A DNA stretch of 24,978 nt from contig NW_003546615.1 in NCBI RefSeq assembly GCF_000090795.2, forward strand, positions 53,378-78,355. Reading direction: 5' to 3'. The notes under the pieces are model-generated. The model was not told the DNA's origin, did no database searches, and was given only the letters and a program-made list of their open reading frames with translations. Position 1 is the first letter of the stretch, and every line of letters begins with the position of its first letter. The translations under genes and the position numbers were made by a program. Positions 9,691-19,674 of the stretch are shown one piece after another. The DNA is from Amphimedon queenslandica (taxonomy: Eukaryota > Porifera > Demospongiae > Haplosclerida > Niphatidae).

Positions 9691-11753
9691 ATGGCAGAAA
9701 GAATAAGTCCTTCTCCTACACTTCCTCTCTCTCCTCAGCTTGCTAGAGCAGTTATGAATGGTAAACCAGATCTGAAAATTGTGTGTGCTATAGTGAGGAC
9801 AAGCAGATGGCATCAGTTGGGCATACAACTAGGAGTTGATGAGGAAATGCTGCAAGATATAGAGACTGACAGATTAGAGACACAAGATAAAAGAAGACAG
9901 ATGTTTTGTCTCTGGCTTGCCAGCCAACCAGGAGCTAGTCACAATCAACTGGTTGAGGTACTGAGACTCAAAGTAATAGGAGAGGACAGAATGGCTCAGG
10001 AATATGAAGAAAGAGTGAAAGAGAAAACAAAAACAACAGAAGCTACTCAAATTGGTAAAATATTATATAGAGAGCATTACAAACTGCAACAAATACAATA
10101 ATAAATTAATAGATTCTATTATATAGGAGCTGCAGAACAATCATCAACTTCAACAGCATGTGCACCTGCTTGGAGCACAAGCACAGGTACATACCGTACA
10201 CAAAATGTACATTGGAGTAGGAACAGGGTGCAAATTAATGCACCACCAATAATCATGAAGGCTAAAAAATTTTGAGGAGTCACTGTAATAGACATAGCTC
10301 AGGTGCATGTACCCAGTTAGGAATGCAGATAAAAAAATATCCCTTTTGAATTAATCAATAATTGTAATTGTTGATAAATTCAGAGGTGATGTTTTCGTCA
10401 ATTTGTATTCTGAATGTTATGACAGTTATTGTCATATAAACATGTTTGCTTTCCTAACGTAATTTTGTTTCTACTTCACTACAGAAATCACAACACACAA
10501 AACAAAATTCCTTCTCTCTCTCTTTATCCCACTATACTCTCTCTTTTCTAGTTATGTCTTCAATGGTAGAGAAAGCATCAGGGGTACTAACACATCAGGT
10601 GTATCAATTACAAGAAAAATACGACGAGCTTCTTCAGGTGATACAAGATCTCTCGAAAAATGCCAACGTTGGAATAGTCAAGAACCAGCTAAGAAATGTA
10701 CTGCAGGAGAGGTGCTTCAATCAGTCACATGGAATTAGCTTTTACAAGAAGCTGATTGATAAGATTACAACCATGGATGAAGTATTTGCCTTTCTCATTG
10801 AGAATCATTTCATTGGTTACTTAAATTATAGCCTCCTCATAAGATTCTCAAGAAAAGTTATATGTGGAGATAGGTACAAAGAAGCACAAGACGAAGTACT
10901 AGAGTATGAGAAGCACTATTGTAAGTTCATTGAAGAGCCTGCCTTTTACCAATTAATTGAGGTTTTCGATGAAAACCCTCATTTAAACCCAGGCACTGTT
11001 GTAGGACTACCAATTGTCGTTATTAGTCTTTCACAAAAATGGAAAACCCGAAACAAAAAAGATCTAAATGAATGGATACCATTTCTAAAAGAAAACAAGC
11101 ACCTACTCCAAAGTATTGGCTACAAATGCATACTAATTACTTATGCCATTTTTCCTGTTCACCTGCTCAAAGTTATGAGATTCCTAAGCAATGAAGAACA
11201 CATGAAAAGACTTAAAGTAAATGGAATAACAATCGAAACTCCTTCCTATACAATGGAAATAGCAGAGAGACTGAGAGAAGCATCAACAGGAGAGTTGATA
11301 GAGGAGGGAGATGAATTGCAGTGTCAGTACTTTTTATTGCTAAAAAAAGTAAAGAGGACTGAACAAGACCAGTTGAGGATTCAACAAGAGCAGTTGAGGG
11401 ACAAAGCGTACTACATTGTACAAATTGCAATAACAAAAGCAACAGAGCGTGTGAACCTTTATAAAATTAAAGAGTACTACGAAGAAAAGTTTAAAAATCA
11501 AAATGAGACAATTTCTATACAGAGTAAAGCCTATGAAGATAAAGTTCAACAGCTTTTAGAAGAAATTGATTCACTTAAGTCAGAAATACAAATGAAGGAA
11601 AGACTAGAGGATCGTAAGAGAACTTCTGAAAGAGTACTTAGTACAGAAATTAGAAGAAAAGTATCAGTAAAAGTCTCATCAAAAAAACTTGAGGATTCTC
11701 AAAAATCTTTTCCAAGCACAGACAGTGGCCTCAGTATTGATAGTGAAACATGA
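9691..11753 (+). CDS. DD4: death-domain protein with uncharacterised helical domain, type A tail
   Basis: Exons are 9691-10054, 10127-10186 and 10552-11753, GT-AG, phase 1 and 1, giving about 541 residues. The start ATG gives the leader MAERISPSPTLPLSPQ, shared in form with DD3 and DD6. The death domain is about residues 22-107 (IVRTSRWHQLGIQLGVDEEM, MFCLWLASQPGASHNQLVEV). Exon 2 gives a short linker with TSTACAPAWSTSTG. Exon 3 has the helical domain (KITTMDEVFAFLIENHFIGY, EKHYCKFIEEPAFYQL, NPHLNPGTVVGLPIVVI, YAIFPVHLLKVMRFLSNEEH), an acidic hinge (about 50 codons further on), a long Gln/Glu/Lys coiled-coil-like segment and the terminus PSTDSGLSIDSET. There is no signal peptide or membrane segment, so it is probably cytosolic. 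It is the cleanest full-length type A member. The role is unknown; homotypic death-domain signalling is inferred. Confidence 0.9.
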
Positions 11754-12486
11754 GTGACTTTTTGGTTACATGTACATGTATTTTTAATGATCAAACAAAT
11801 AAATGTATAAGTATTTGAATAATTTCCTGCATGCTGCTCATAAATATTGCAAAATTATTAGCCTCACCTACACGAGGTATAGGTATATAGTTGTTACTTA
11901 CATGCATCCAGTTTTGCAGTAGGCCCATCAAAATTTCAAAAAATTTCAGCCTGAGTAAAACATAAGCTCTACTAACAAACCACACCCACTTATTTTAACA
12001 GGGAGATACCGGTACATGGTAGTTGTTACTTTAAGTGATATTTTTTCTTCTTTTACTGGTACACATGTATGCGCCTATAAAAATTAATAATAATAACAAC
12101 ATTAACTCATAATAAATATACCTTGTTTAAAGATATTCTGATATCAACAAACCACGCCAGCTTCCTGTATTTTAAAAAGTGATACCAAATAAGTACAATA
12201 AGGATGTACCTTTCATAGATTAAGTATTTGCACATCAATTTTGTGAATGAGCTGTCACAAACAATTGTAATTTTAATAAAATTAATCTTAAACTTACTCT
12301 ATTATGAGGACTTTACTGTTTCCAATGTAGAGCTATGTACATGTACATTACATAATTTTTTAAAATCCAAAATTTGAAGTATTAATTTTTTGACAATGAA
12401 AATACATAGCATCCTCTATAAGGGATGTTATGTACATGTATATATAATTAAATTTCATAGATAGATAATAATAAAGTAACTTTGAT
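11754..12486. other. Intergenic flank of DD4, type A unit
   Basis: No + strand gene. A polyadenylation hexamer AATAAA lies at 11798-11803, 45 bases after the DD4 stop. The region is a close copy of 21679-22319 after DD6 and a more distant copy of 635-1492 after DD1. On the - strand a GTAAGT donor-like site at about 11898 follows an open stretch (LKFFEILMGLLQNWMH), but that peptide is not kept in the other copies, so I do not call an exon. Confidence 0.55.
11798..11803 (+). promoter_or_regulatory. Putative polyadenylation signal of DD4
   Basis: AATAAA lies 45 bases after the TGA of DD4. The corresponding position after DD6 (21666-21671) also has AATAAA. Confidence 0.5.
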
Positions 12487-12704
12487 TTAGAGTTTTTTTC
12501 TCAATCGTTCATCATCACATTGCTCCTGGCTGTCTCTCTTTTTACCTATTGATGATAATAATAATAATAATAATAATAACAATTAAATCAGTTTCTCTCT
12601 CTCTCTTACCTCTACTACTGACAGTGGATGGTGTTTGCCAGTATGAGAATGATATGCCTCATAAAAATGTTCAACATGTCGTTTCTTAATAAAATGATAC
12701 ACAT
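12487..12704 (-). pseudogene. RTEL1-like 3' exons, copy 2 (candidate 3' end of the RTEL1 gene at 14604-16563)
   Basis: The exon at 12704-12610, bounded by TTGTAG and GTAAGAG, reads VYHFIKKRHVEHFYEAYHSH then TGKHHPLSVVE. A terminal exon at 12545-12487 can read KKRDSQEQCDDERLRKKL then TAA. The first exon is 95 bp here against 93 bp in copy 1, so it ends in phase 0. The terminal exon would then be read in another frame (VKRETARSNVMMND, stop) unless the splice differs. The copy lies directly downstream, on the same strand, of the RTEL1 exons beyond DD5 and the gap. It could therefore be the true end of that gene, with DD5 nested in an intron. It could equally be a decaying duplicate; the type label is provisional. 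Confidence 0.5.
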
Positions 12705-12971
12705 CTACAAAAATGATAAAAACAGAGCCATTACCTGTCGTTAAGCAAAATTAAGATTGGTATTGAAGCTAATGATACGCTTGGAAGCCACAAATGCAAT
12801 GAATGCTAAAGCAAAGGTTAATTTACTACATTTACAAAACATTTGAAACATTTACTACACATACATAGATTGACATCCCCACACTAATACTGTTACACTA
12901 CACTAATTTAATACTACTATATATGGCACTATGGTATGAAGTGCTTTTATGCCCAATTGCAATAGTCAAAC
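12705..12971 (+). promoter_or_regulatory. 5' flank of DD5, with TATA-like box
   Basis: This region is nearly the same as 22539-22795 upstream of DD7. A tatatatgg element at 12918-12926 lies 46 bases before the DD5 ATG; the DD7 counterpart at 22753-22761 lies 35 bases before its ATG. The resemblance to a TATA box is visible, but its conservation may simply reflect the recent duplication. Confidence 0.35.
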
Positions 12972-13981
12972 ATGCAAAAACTCCCATTTCTGAAAGACAA
13001 GACATTTGAAGAAGACGGTTGCCAAAAGCCTGAAAGTTATATGGCTGCTTCTCCTCTCTCAATTATGAATGGTAAACTAGATCTGAAGACTATGTGTGCT
13101 ATAGTGAGGACAAGCAGATGGCATCAGTTGGGCATACAGTTAGGAGTTGACTCAGACATGCTCCATGATATAGAAAGTGAAAAATCTGAGACACAAGATA
13201 AAAGAACACAAATGTTTCGTCTTTGGATTGCAAGTCAACCAGGAGCTAGTCACAATCAACTGGTTGAGGCACTGAGACTCAAAGTAATAGGAGAGGACAG
13301 AATGGCTCAGGAATATGAAGAAAAAGTGAAGGAGGAAGCATCTAAAACTACAGAAAGTACTGAAATAGGTAAATAAAAGAAAGGTGCATAGATGTACATA
13401 TAATTTTCAGTATCATGCTATATTAGACCAATAAATTCCAAACAGCAACAAATGCATGTATGCGAAAAATGTAATGCCTATAATCAATATATTCATTAAA
13501 TACAGGACCTGCAAAAGAATCATCAACTTATACAGCACCTGCTTGGAGCACAACCACAGGTAAAATGGAGTTTGTTGATTTCATAGAAACATTAACTAAC
13601 ACATAAAATCAATGTGAAACACCTCTCTCTCTCTCTCAATCTCACTGCCCTTTCATACCACCATACCCTCTCTTTTCTACAGTTATGACTTCAATGGTAG
13701 AGAAAGCATCAGAGGTACTAACAGATCAGGCGTATCAATTACAAGAAAAATATGACAACCTCCTTCAGCTGATACAAGATCTCTCAAAAAATGCCGACGT
13801 AGGAATAGTCAAGAACCAGCTACGAAATGTACTGCAGGAGAGGTGCTTCAATCAGTCACATGGAATTAGCTTTTACCAGAAGCTCATCGATCAGATTACA
13901 ACTATGGATGAAGCATTTGCTTTTCTTATTAAGAATCATTTCGTTGGATACTTAAATTACTAACTCCTCATGAGATTCTCA
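12972..13981 (+). pseudogene. DD5: death-domain gene with stop codon in exon 3, running into gap
   Basis: Exons are 12972-13368, 13506-13559 and 13683 onward, GT-AG, phase 1 and 1. The start ATG gives a leader unlike DD3, DD4 and DD6 (MQKLPFLKDKTFEEDGCQKP), shared with DD7. The death domain (MNGKLDLKTMCAIV, RTSRWHQLGIQLGV, MFRLWIASQPGASHNQLVEA) is intact. Exon 2 gives a linker ending WSTTTG. Exon 3 matches DD3 and DD4 up to NHFVGYLNY, where TAA (13961-13963) replaces an expected Tyr codon. The frame continues as LLMRFS for six codons and then the gap starts. The product would be about 243 residues: death domain plus a short piece of the helical domain. The stop is 18 bases from the gap edge, so low-quality consensus is a real alternative. 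The tail type cannot be seen. Confidence 0.7.
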
Positions 13982-14557
13982 NNNNNNNNNNNNNNNNNNN
14001 NNNNNNNNNNNNNNNNNNNNNNNNNNNNNNNNNNNNNNNNNNNNNNNNNNNNNNNNNNNNNNNNNNNNNNNNNNNNNNNNNNNNNNNNNNNNNNNNNNNN
14101 NNNNNNNNNNNNNNNNNNNNNNNNNNNNNNNNNNNNNNNNNNNNNNNNNNNNNNNNNNNNNNNNNNNNNNNNNNNNNNNNNNNNNNNNNNNNNNNNNNNN
14201 NNNNNNNNNNNNNNNNNNNNNNNNNNNNNNNNNNNNNNNNNNNNNNNNNNNNNNNNNNNNNNNNNNNNNNNNNNNNNNNNNNNNNNNNNNNNNNNNNNNN
14301 NNNNNNNNNNNNNNNNNNNNNNNNNNNNNNNNNNNNNNNNNNNNNNNNNNNNNNNNNNNNNNNNNNNNNNNNNNNNNNNNNNNNNNNNNNNNNNNNNNNN
14401 NNNNNNNNNNNNNNNNNNNNNNNNNNNNNNNNNNNNNNNNNNNNNNNNNNNNNNNNNNNNNNNNNNNNNNNNNNNNNNNNNNNNNNNNNNNNNNNNNNNN
14501 NNNNNNNNNNNNNNNNNNNNNNNNNNNNNNNNNNNNNNNNNNNNNNNNNNNNNNNNN
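13982..14557. other. Assembly gap (576 N)
   Basis: A run of N. It removes the rest of DD5 exon 3 and the sequence immediately downstream of RTEL1 exon 14604-14678. The true length is unknown. A complete DD5 exon 3 would need roughly 950 bases beyond the left edge, more than the 576 shown. Confidence 0.98.
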
Positions 14558-14603
14558 TAAGAGAGAGAGAGAGAATCAATAATAAATTAAAACGTAAAGT
14601 TAC

Positions 14604-16563
14604 TTTATCATCAATTATTATTATTTTCTTTCTTTTACTGGCTGGTAACGAGTCTGAGTTACTCACTGAAGGAAGACACTATAATCAAATAAATAGTAAA
14701 AATAACAATAATAACAACAACAATACAATTACTTGTGAGGTCTGAGGGTTTTCATCTCTTTTCCCTTCTTCTCTTTTTCTAGATGCAGCCATAGCAACAT
14801 GATGAGGTTGAACAGGATGTAACTACGTTGTACATGTACATGTAGAGTTAGCAGCAAATTTCATGCACAGTGAAAACATGTAAAACATGTACCTCATCAA
14901 ATTTTAGGGAGCTTAGTAGATCACATCTACTTTCTGTTTTATTCTTTGAAAGTGATACTAAAACAGTAACAATAAAAAGAACTCAATCAATTAATACCAG
15001 TAGTATAATCTTCAATATCAATATCTTCAATCTCGTCGTCATCTTTAAAAATAGCATCAGGGTTTAATTTAACCACACCCCTAGCTCCACCCACTATCCC
15101 TGAAGTATAATCAGGTTTGACATCAGGTAAAGAATTCTTAATAGATACCAAATGACCATACTAATAATGAGAACAAAATACTAATTATTATTATTATTAT
15201 TATTTATTAATTACTTTATTTTGTGCTGTTTTAAAAAATGATGTAAGGTCACGTTGGGCTGGACCAAACTTATCGTATTTTTGAAGTTGAGGTCTTAACC
15301 AAAGAGGGAGATCATCCTGTCCCCTCGAATAAGCAAACCTATTAAAACACTATAAATAATGTATACATGACATGTACACCTTTTTCTCTTCCTCTCTCTT
15401 TCAAAGTCTCTCCTTCATTCATCTCTCTGTCCCACTCTATCCCTCTCTCTCTCCCTCTCCCCCCTCTCTCTTTCACCTTTCATCACAGAGGATGATTGCT
15501 CCATAGTCATTCTTGTGTCTAATAACTCGTCCAATGGCCTGATTGACAGCACGTGTAGCCTGCTGATTGTACCACTGCTTATCAGTTATTAACTATAAGA
15601 AAGAGAGAGAGGGGGGAGGGTTAATACAGCTGCTTATAATACAATAGTTTACTTCAGTTCTATTAAAATTTGATCTAGCATCTTTCAAATATTCCATTTT
15701 GAGCTGGACCTTGATAATTAAAAAATTAAAAAATTATAATACATGTACTCTGCTGTATGAACATGTACATGACTACATTTACATGTTCTGTGTATTGCTA
15801 ATACTATGTACTTTGGGTTCAGCAAAAGGTGGATAAGGTAGTCCGGTAATGATAACAGCTCTTCCATTATTATCAGCAAAATCCAACCCCTCACTCACTT
15901 TCCCTCTACACACTCCAAAGAAAGCTCCACCCACTTTATCAGCCGATCCGATCTTCTCATAATAAGCACTCATGACCTAAAACATGTACATGTATACATG
16001 TACATGTATCACATGACCGTCATGTGACTAGTATTAATTAGACTTACAGAATTAAATTCATTTTTAAACTTTGGTTCTTTGAATATTTGCTTATGTTGCT
16101 CCATTCTCATGAATATGTTGCTATGCTACATGTATGTGTACATGTATGACATCATCACCGACCAATCAAATTGCAGTGTTCTTACCTCCTTCCAGTGGGT
16201 GAAAAGGGTTTCCATGACAACATACGAGGGAAAAAAGACCAATACCCCATCTGGTATGATTCTAAAAAAATTAACTAAAAATATAAAAATTAATAATCAG
16301 AAATTTAGGAGTAATTTTTTCTTTGACATGTACACATGTACATATACCTAATGTGTTGCCTAGACTATCCATGTAAGCTGGTGTAAATCTAAAAAAAATG
16401 TTTTAAATAAACAATAATTCCCTTTCTCCTCTCTCTCTCTCTCTCTTGCCTAGTTTGGTAAGACGAGTTTAAGTGAACATTATCTGGTCCTTTGGAAACC
16501 ACACCCACCCACACTTGATCCTGCCCAATAACATGAGAACCCTGTAGACTCACAGGAAACTCC
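14604..16563 (-). CDS. RTEL1: RTEL1-type Fe-S DNA helicase, C-terminal helicase lobe and linker (partial)
   Basis: Twelve exons on the - strand join into 383 open codons: 16563-16450, 16388-16348, 16274-16186, 16098-16048, 15976-15812, 15709-15653, 15592-15477, 15338-15215, 15160-14998, 14957-14893, 14822-14733 and 14678-14604. They encode [20 protein letters not shown], then [20 protein letters not shown], motif V ([28 protein letters not shown]) and motif VI ([32 protein letters not shown]). This order and these motifs match RTEL1, a superfamily 2 helicase that unwinds D-loops, G-quadruplexes and telomeric loops in the nucleus. FANCJ and DDX11 are less similar at LPYPP. The last exons form an acidic then basic linker ([25 protein letters not shown]). 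The first intron listed uses a GC donor (AG/GCAAGAG). The Walker A, Fe-S and DEAH half is not found up to 19700. The 3' end enters the gap. Confidence 0.88.
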
Positions 16564-16637
16564 CTAATAATGATAAATAAATTTCTTTTAAAAAGAAGAT
16601 TGAGTAGGATAGTAGATGTATACATACAACTATACTA

Positions 16638-17110
16638 TAGTACACAGTTTTTGGCCAAATTTTGCCAAAAATAAAAAGGAGAGAATTTTCTATTTTTATA
16701 ATGTTTTCTGATACATATACATGTGCTTATGTTGTGTAGAAAGTTTAAGCAGATTTCAATCAAAATTATTTTTTTATGAATTTTTAAAGTTGCTCCAAAA
16801 TCGGGCCAAAGTCCCTACACTATAGTACATGATTTCGGGTCAAATTTCACCAAAAATGAAAAGGAGAGAATTTTCCATTTTTATAATTTTTTCATATACA
16901 TATACATGTACTTATGTTGTGTAAAAAGTTTGAGCTGATTCCGATCAAAACTGGATTTTTTACAAAATTTTAAGTTACTCCAAAATCTGGCCAAAGTCTC
17001 TAACCCATAGTTTTTTCTTTAAAATGGCTCCAAAATCATCGCAAATTTTTATTACATTTTCTGATATATTAATGTCCTTATGCTATGTAGAAAAGTTTGA
17101 GACAAATATT
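16638..17110. repeat. Dispersed AT-rich repeat, three tandem diverged units
   Basis: Units of about 180 bp start near 16638 and 16819, with a more diverged third from about 16999. The shared pattern is caaatttyrccaaaaatraaaaggagagaattttc, tacatgt.cttatgttgtgta, aaagttt and gctccaaaatc. The third unit matches the 7845-8170 family more closely (aaatttttattacattttctgatatat, gtccttatgctatgtagaaa). The repeat lies just 5' of the last recognisable RTEL1 exon, where the upstream helicase exons would be expected. Confidence 0.7.
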
Positions 17111-18230
17111 TGAGCTCTAAAATTTTTAAAAAGATCTAATTTTGCTTGCCAAGAATTGGAAGAGATTGCCAAGTTCCTAGACGTTAGGGGCAGCAAATGT
17201 TGTCTTGATCAATAGATATTGTTAATACACTGTACAAAAACTTCTACTGATTACTAATGATGTTGACAAAAACACACGATTAAATTTATCAATTGTAATT
17301 GTACAAAAACTTTTTCTTTGCATTAACATATCTCCCCCAATGTAAACTTTGTCCCTACTCCACTGCATGCATTATTATTATATTAGACCTCCAGTAGCAT
17401 TACTAAGTAGGATTCACTCCACTTCAAAATGGCTGCCACAAATTTGGAGCATTGCTACACTGGGAAAACAAGCTCCTATGCTTACTGGCTTCTTTAAGGA
17501 TTCACCAGTGCAACTTAAAACCATGTTTATGAAGCAAAGTCAAAAATGAACAAAACTGCCTTGTTTTGCTCAGCTACTAGGAATGTAGAGTAAAATTTGT
17601 ATCACAAGACTAGGATTGTCATTGGTAATGTATGGACAGTCAGTGATTCAAAATCATTCTGAATGACTGACTATCTATACTAACAACAATCCTGATGCAA
17701 GTTCTAAACTACATTGTAACAGGTGACCATTAATCATTTATCACATAATAAATGCAATGTAGAGTAGAATTGGTTAGTTGGATCTACACACTGGATCTAC
17801 GTTGATCTACATATGTACTATAATACACGTAACCATACATTGAACCTCGAAAAATTTTTAATAAAATAAAACTTAAACTAATAGCTAGATTCTAAGGAAG
17901 TATCTACAAGGCATCTATGTTATTTTAAGGTTAGATTTGCATATTTATAGTTCAATTTTATTGCAACCGCGGCATTTATTGGCACCCGGCTTTTAATAGA
18001 GGTTATACCATGGTGCGTGGGTGGTTACCATGGAAACCTACACCCTCGACTACTTATCTCGTGGGAGTTATGTACCCATAACCACCTCCAGACAGGGATG
18101 TATCCTACACTTATATGGTATAGGACAATATACTGGCTTATGTTTTTTTCTTTTTCCCATTGTAAAGTAACTTTGTTTTTAAAATTGTCGGTGCTTTTAG
18201 GAAAATAACCTTTTATTGATAATGAAACAC
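17111..18230. other. Intergenic or intronic, no gene recognised
   Basis: I searched the - strand here for the upstream RTEL1 exons (a SGTL/P block, DEAH, Walker A) and did not see them. A + strand frame at 17349-17549 has no recognisable domain. A small inverted motif accatggtgcgtgggtggttaccatgg occurs at about 18007-18033. Confidence 0.45.
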
Positions 18231-18300
18231 AAAATACACAAAATACACAATACAATACACAAAATACACAATACACAAAACATAAAAATACACAAGTACA
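18231..18300. repeat. AATACACA microsatellite
   Basis: A degenerate tandem array of aatacacaa units, immediately left of the MITE-like element. Confidence 0.7.
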
Positions 18301-18352
18301 TGAAATCAGTTTCGTTGAAATCAGTTTCATTGACCATGTCTCGTAAACAATA

Positions 18353-18614
18353 TACCGTATTTCCTTAAATAGAAGCCGCATTCGAATAAACGCCGGGGTA
18401 GCAATACAATTTAACTATAAATACGCAACACTGGCCCAGGAGTGACTCAATAGTTTAGTGGATAATGCCTGAAGTTTCAGAAGTCAAAAGAATGAGGTTA
18501 TGGGTTCGAATCTCGCCCTGGGCCCAAGTTTTTTTATTTTTTATATATTTTTTGGAGGTTTAAATATTATTTTAGGAAATAGACGCCCAGGCTTTTATTT
18601 AAGGAAATACGGTA
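18353..18614. mobile_element. MITE-like element, 262 bp, with TACCGTATTTCCTTAAATA terminal repeats
   Basis: The left end taccgtatttccttaaatag is mirrored by the right end ttatttaaggaaatacggta, and the match extends into agcc. The terminal inverted repeats are about 24 bp. If TA is taken as the target duplication, the termini would be CCGTATTT, a form common in small non-autonomous DNA elements of marine invertebrates (from memory). The interior holds a tRNA-like segment at 18433-18524. There is no transposase frame. Confidence 0.75.
18433..18524 (+). other. tRNA-derived segment inside the MITE
   Basis: The ends ggcccagg (18433-18440) and cctgggcc (18517-18524) are perfect 8-bp complements, like an acceptor stem. 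Inside are an A-box-like tagtttagtggataa (about 18451-18465) and a B-box-like ggttcgaatctc (about 18502-18513), the two parts of an internal RNA polymerase III promoter. The 92-bp length and weak anticodon and T stems argue against a functional tRNA gene. It is more likely a tRNA-derived SINE-like core captured by the element. Confidence 0.55.
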
Positions 18615-18944
18615 CTCTTGTAAATGAAATCGTTGATAAAAATTTATAAACAAGTGATGTAGTTACTTAAAAGGATTATATATATTTTTAATGAATTTAG
18701 TATGATGGCTTTAGTAGCTTAGAAGCCATTTCTACAATTACTATTATCATTTAAAAAATAATGTTAACATTACAATAAAAAAAACCTCATTGACTGGACT
18801 TTAGACAGATGCAGACTCTTTACTTAGAAATGATTAATAACTATATACATGTACATTAAGCATGAAATAAGTGGATTTCCATTACAGTGCATTTCACTTT
18901 TTGTGTTCAAACATTTCTTATAACCTAAGAATTATGTATTACTT
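18615..18944. other. Intergenic, nothing recognised
   Basis: AT-rich sequence between two mobile-element-like structures. No ORF, RNA gene or repeat was identified. Confidence 0.5.
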
Positions 18945-19092
18945 AAAGCACTGTTGAGAGTAGGTTACGGAAATTATTGCACGAGGGGTGATTGAGAGGA
19001 AAATGTAGCACAAGGTAAAGCCGAGTGCTACATTTTCCTCGAGACCATCCCGAGTACAATAATTTCCGTAATCTACAAATCAGCAGTGCTTT
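18945..19092. mobile_element. Foldback element
   Basis: The left arm 18945-19010 (aaagcactg..ttacggaaattattg..gaggaaaatgtagca) is complementary, with some mismatches, to the right arm 19026-19092 (tgctacattttcctcgag..caataatttccgtaatctac..cagtgcttt). Only about 15 bases separate the arms. This is a near-complete hairpin of about 66 bp per arm with no coding content. Confidence 0.75.
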
Positions 19093-19098
19093 GATTGG

Positions 19099-19261
19099 TT
19101 TGTAGTGGTGCGTGGGCGGATCAAATTTCATTTCAAAAGTCGCACAAGTGGCCAGGCGCAAGGCATATTCCAACAGTGCTACATTTTCCTACCATGCGTG
19201 TTATTGAAGTTGTAGCACTGGCCAGTGGTGCCTTTGATCTGCCCACGCACCATACTACAAA
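19099..19261. repeat. Second inverted repeat, adjacent to the foldback
   Basis: 19099-19125 (tttgtagtggtgcgtgggcg then gatcaaa) pairs with 19233-19261 (tttgatctgcccacgcacca then tactacaaa). The loop contains gtgctacattttcct, a piece also found in the foldback at 19025-19039. The two structures may be parts of one composite element. Confidence 0.65.
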
Positions 19262-19289
19262 TTGTAATGAATATTGCAGTTGCTTTCAA

Positions 19290-19674
19290 TAGAGGATATG
19301 CGTACTAAGTATATTCATAACTTTTAAGTACCGTATATCCAACCCACACAGTAAATTGGCTGCCATGTTGGACGTCAAGTTTATTAAGAGTTCAATGGGG
19401 GAAAACACATTTTCTTGCCTTGCTACCTTCTTGAGGCCTTTTTCGGAAGCTTAGAAAGCATCCTGAGGATCTAATGGGGTCTAGTAATCACCTGAAAGAT
19501 TGCTATTAAGAAATACAGAGCGGTTTCCTGGTACCAAGCCTTTTTCTATCTTTTCTCCATTGCTGCCAATGGAAAGTTGACGTCCAACGAACTAATTTTT
19601 TTCTTGAAAGTTATTACGGTATGCAATGAATTCATTTATTTTGCAATGAATATACTTAGCACGCATATCCTCTA
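19290..19674. mobile_element. Imperfect long inverted-repeat element, about 385 bp, near the DD6 start
   Basis: The ends 19290-19318 (tagaggatatgcgt..ctaagtatattcat) and 19646-19674 are inverted complements. Inner inverted pairs include ttggacgtcaa (about 19373) with ttgacgtccaa (about 19575), and a taccgta with a tacggta. The element ends 100 bases before the DD6 ATG, so it probably contributes to the DD6 5' region. No transposase frame. Confidence 0.65.

Noticed and set aside
11791..11985. Small - strand exon LKFFEILMGLLQNWMH with GTAAGT donor
   Set aside because: The peptide is not kept in the copies at about 21780-21830 and 750-830, so coding is unsupported.
12724..12805. Possible - strand exon between CTTTAG and CGACAG/GTAATGG
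   Set aside because: The phase does not join the exon at 12704, and the frames do not resemble RTEL1.
13970..14666. Long frames through the gap
   Set aside because: They consist of N.
17349..17549. 66-codon + strand frame
   Set aside because: No recognised domain, no copy and no splice context; probably repeat debris.
18433..18524. Functional tRNA gene
   Set aside because: Weak inner stems, long body, and location inside a MITE; kept as a tRNA-derived segment only.
19095..19292. 65-codon frame and its antisense at 18943-19173
   Set aside because: Both lie in foldback DNA.
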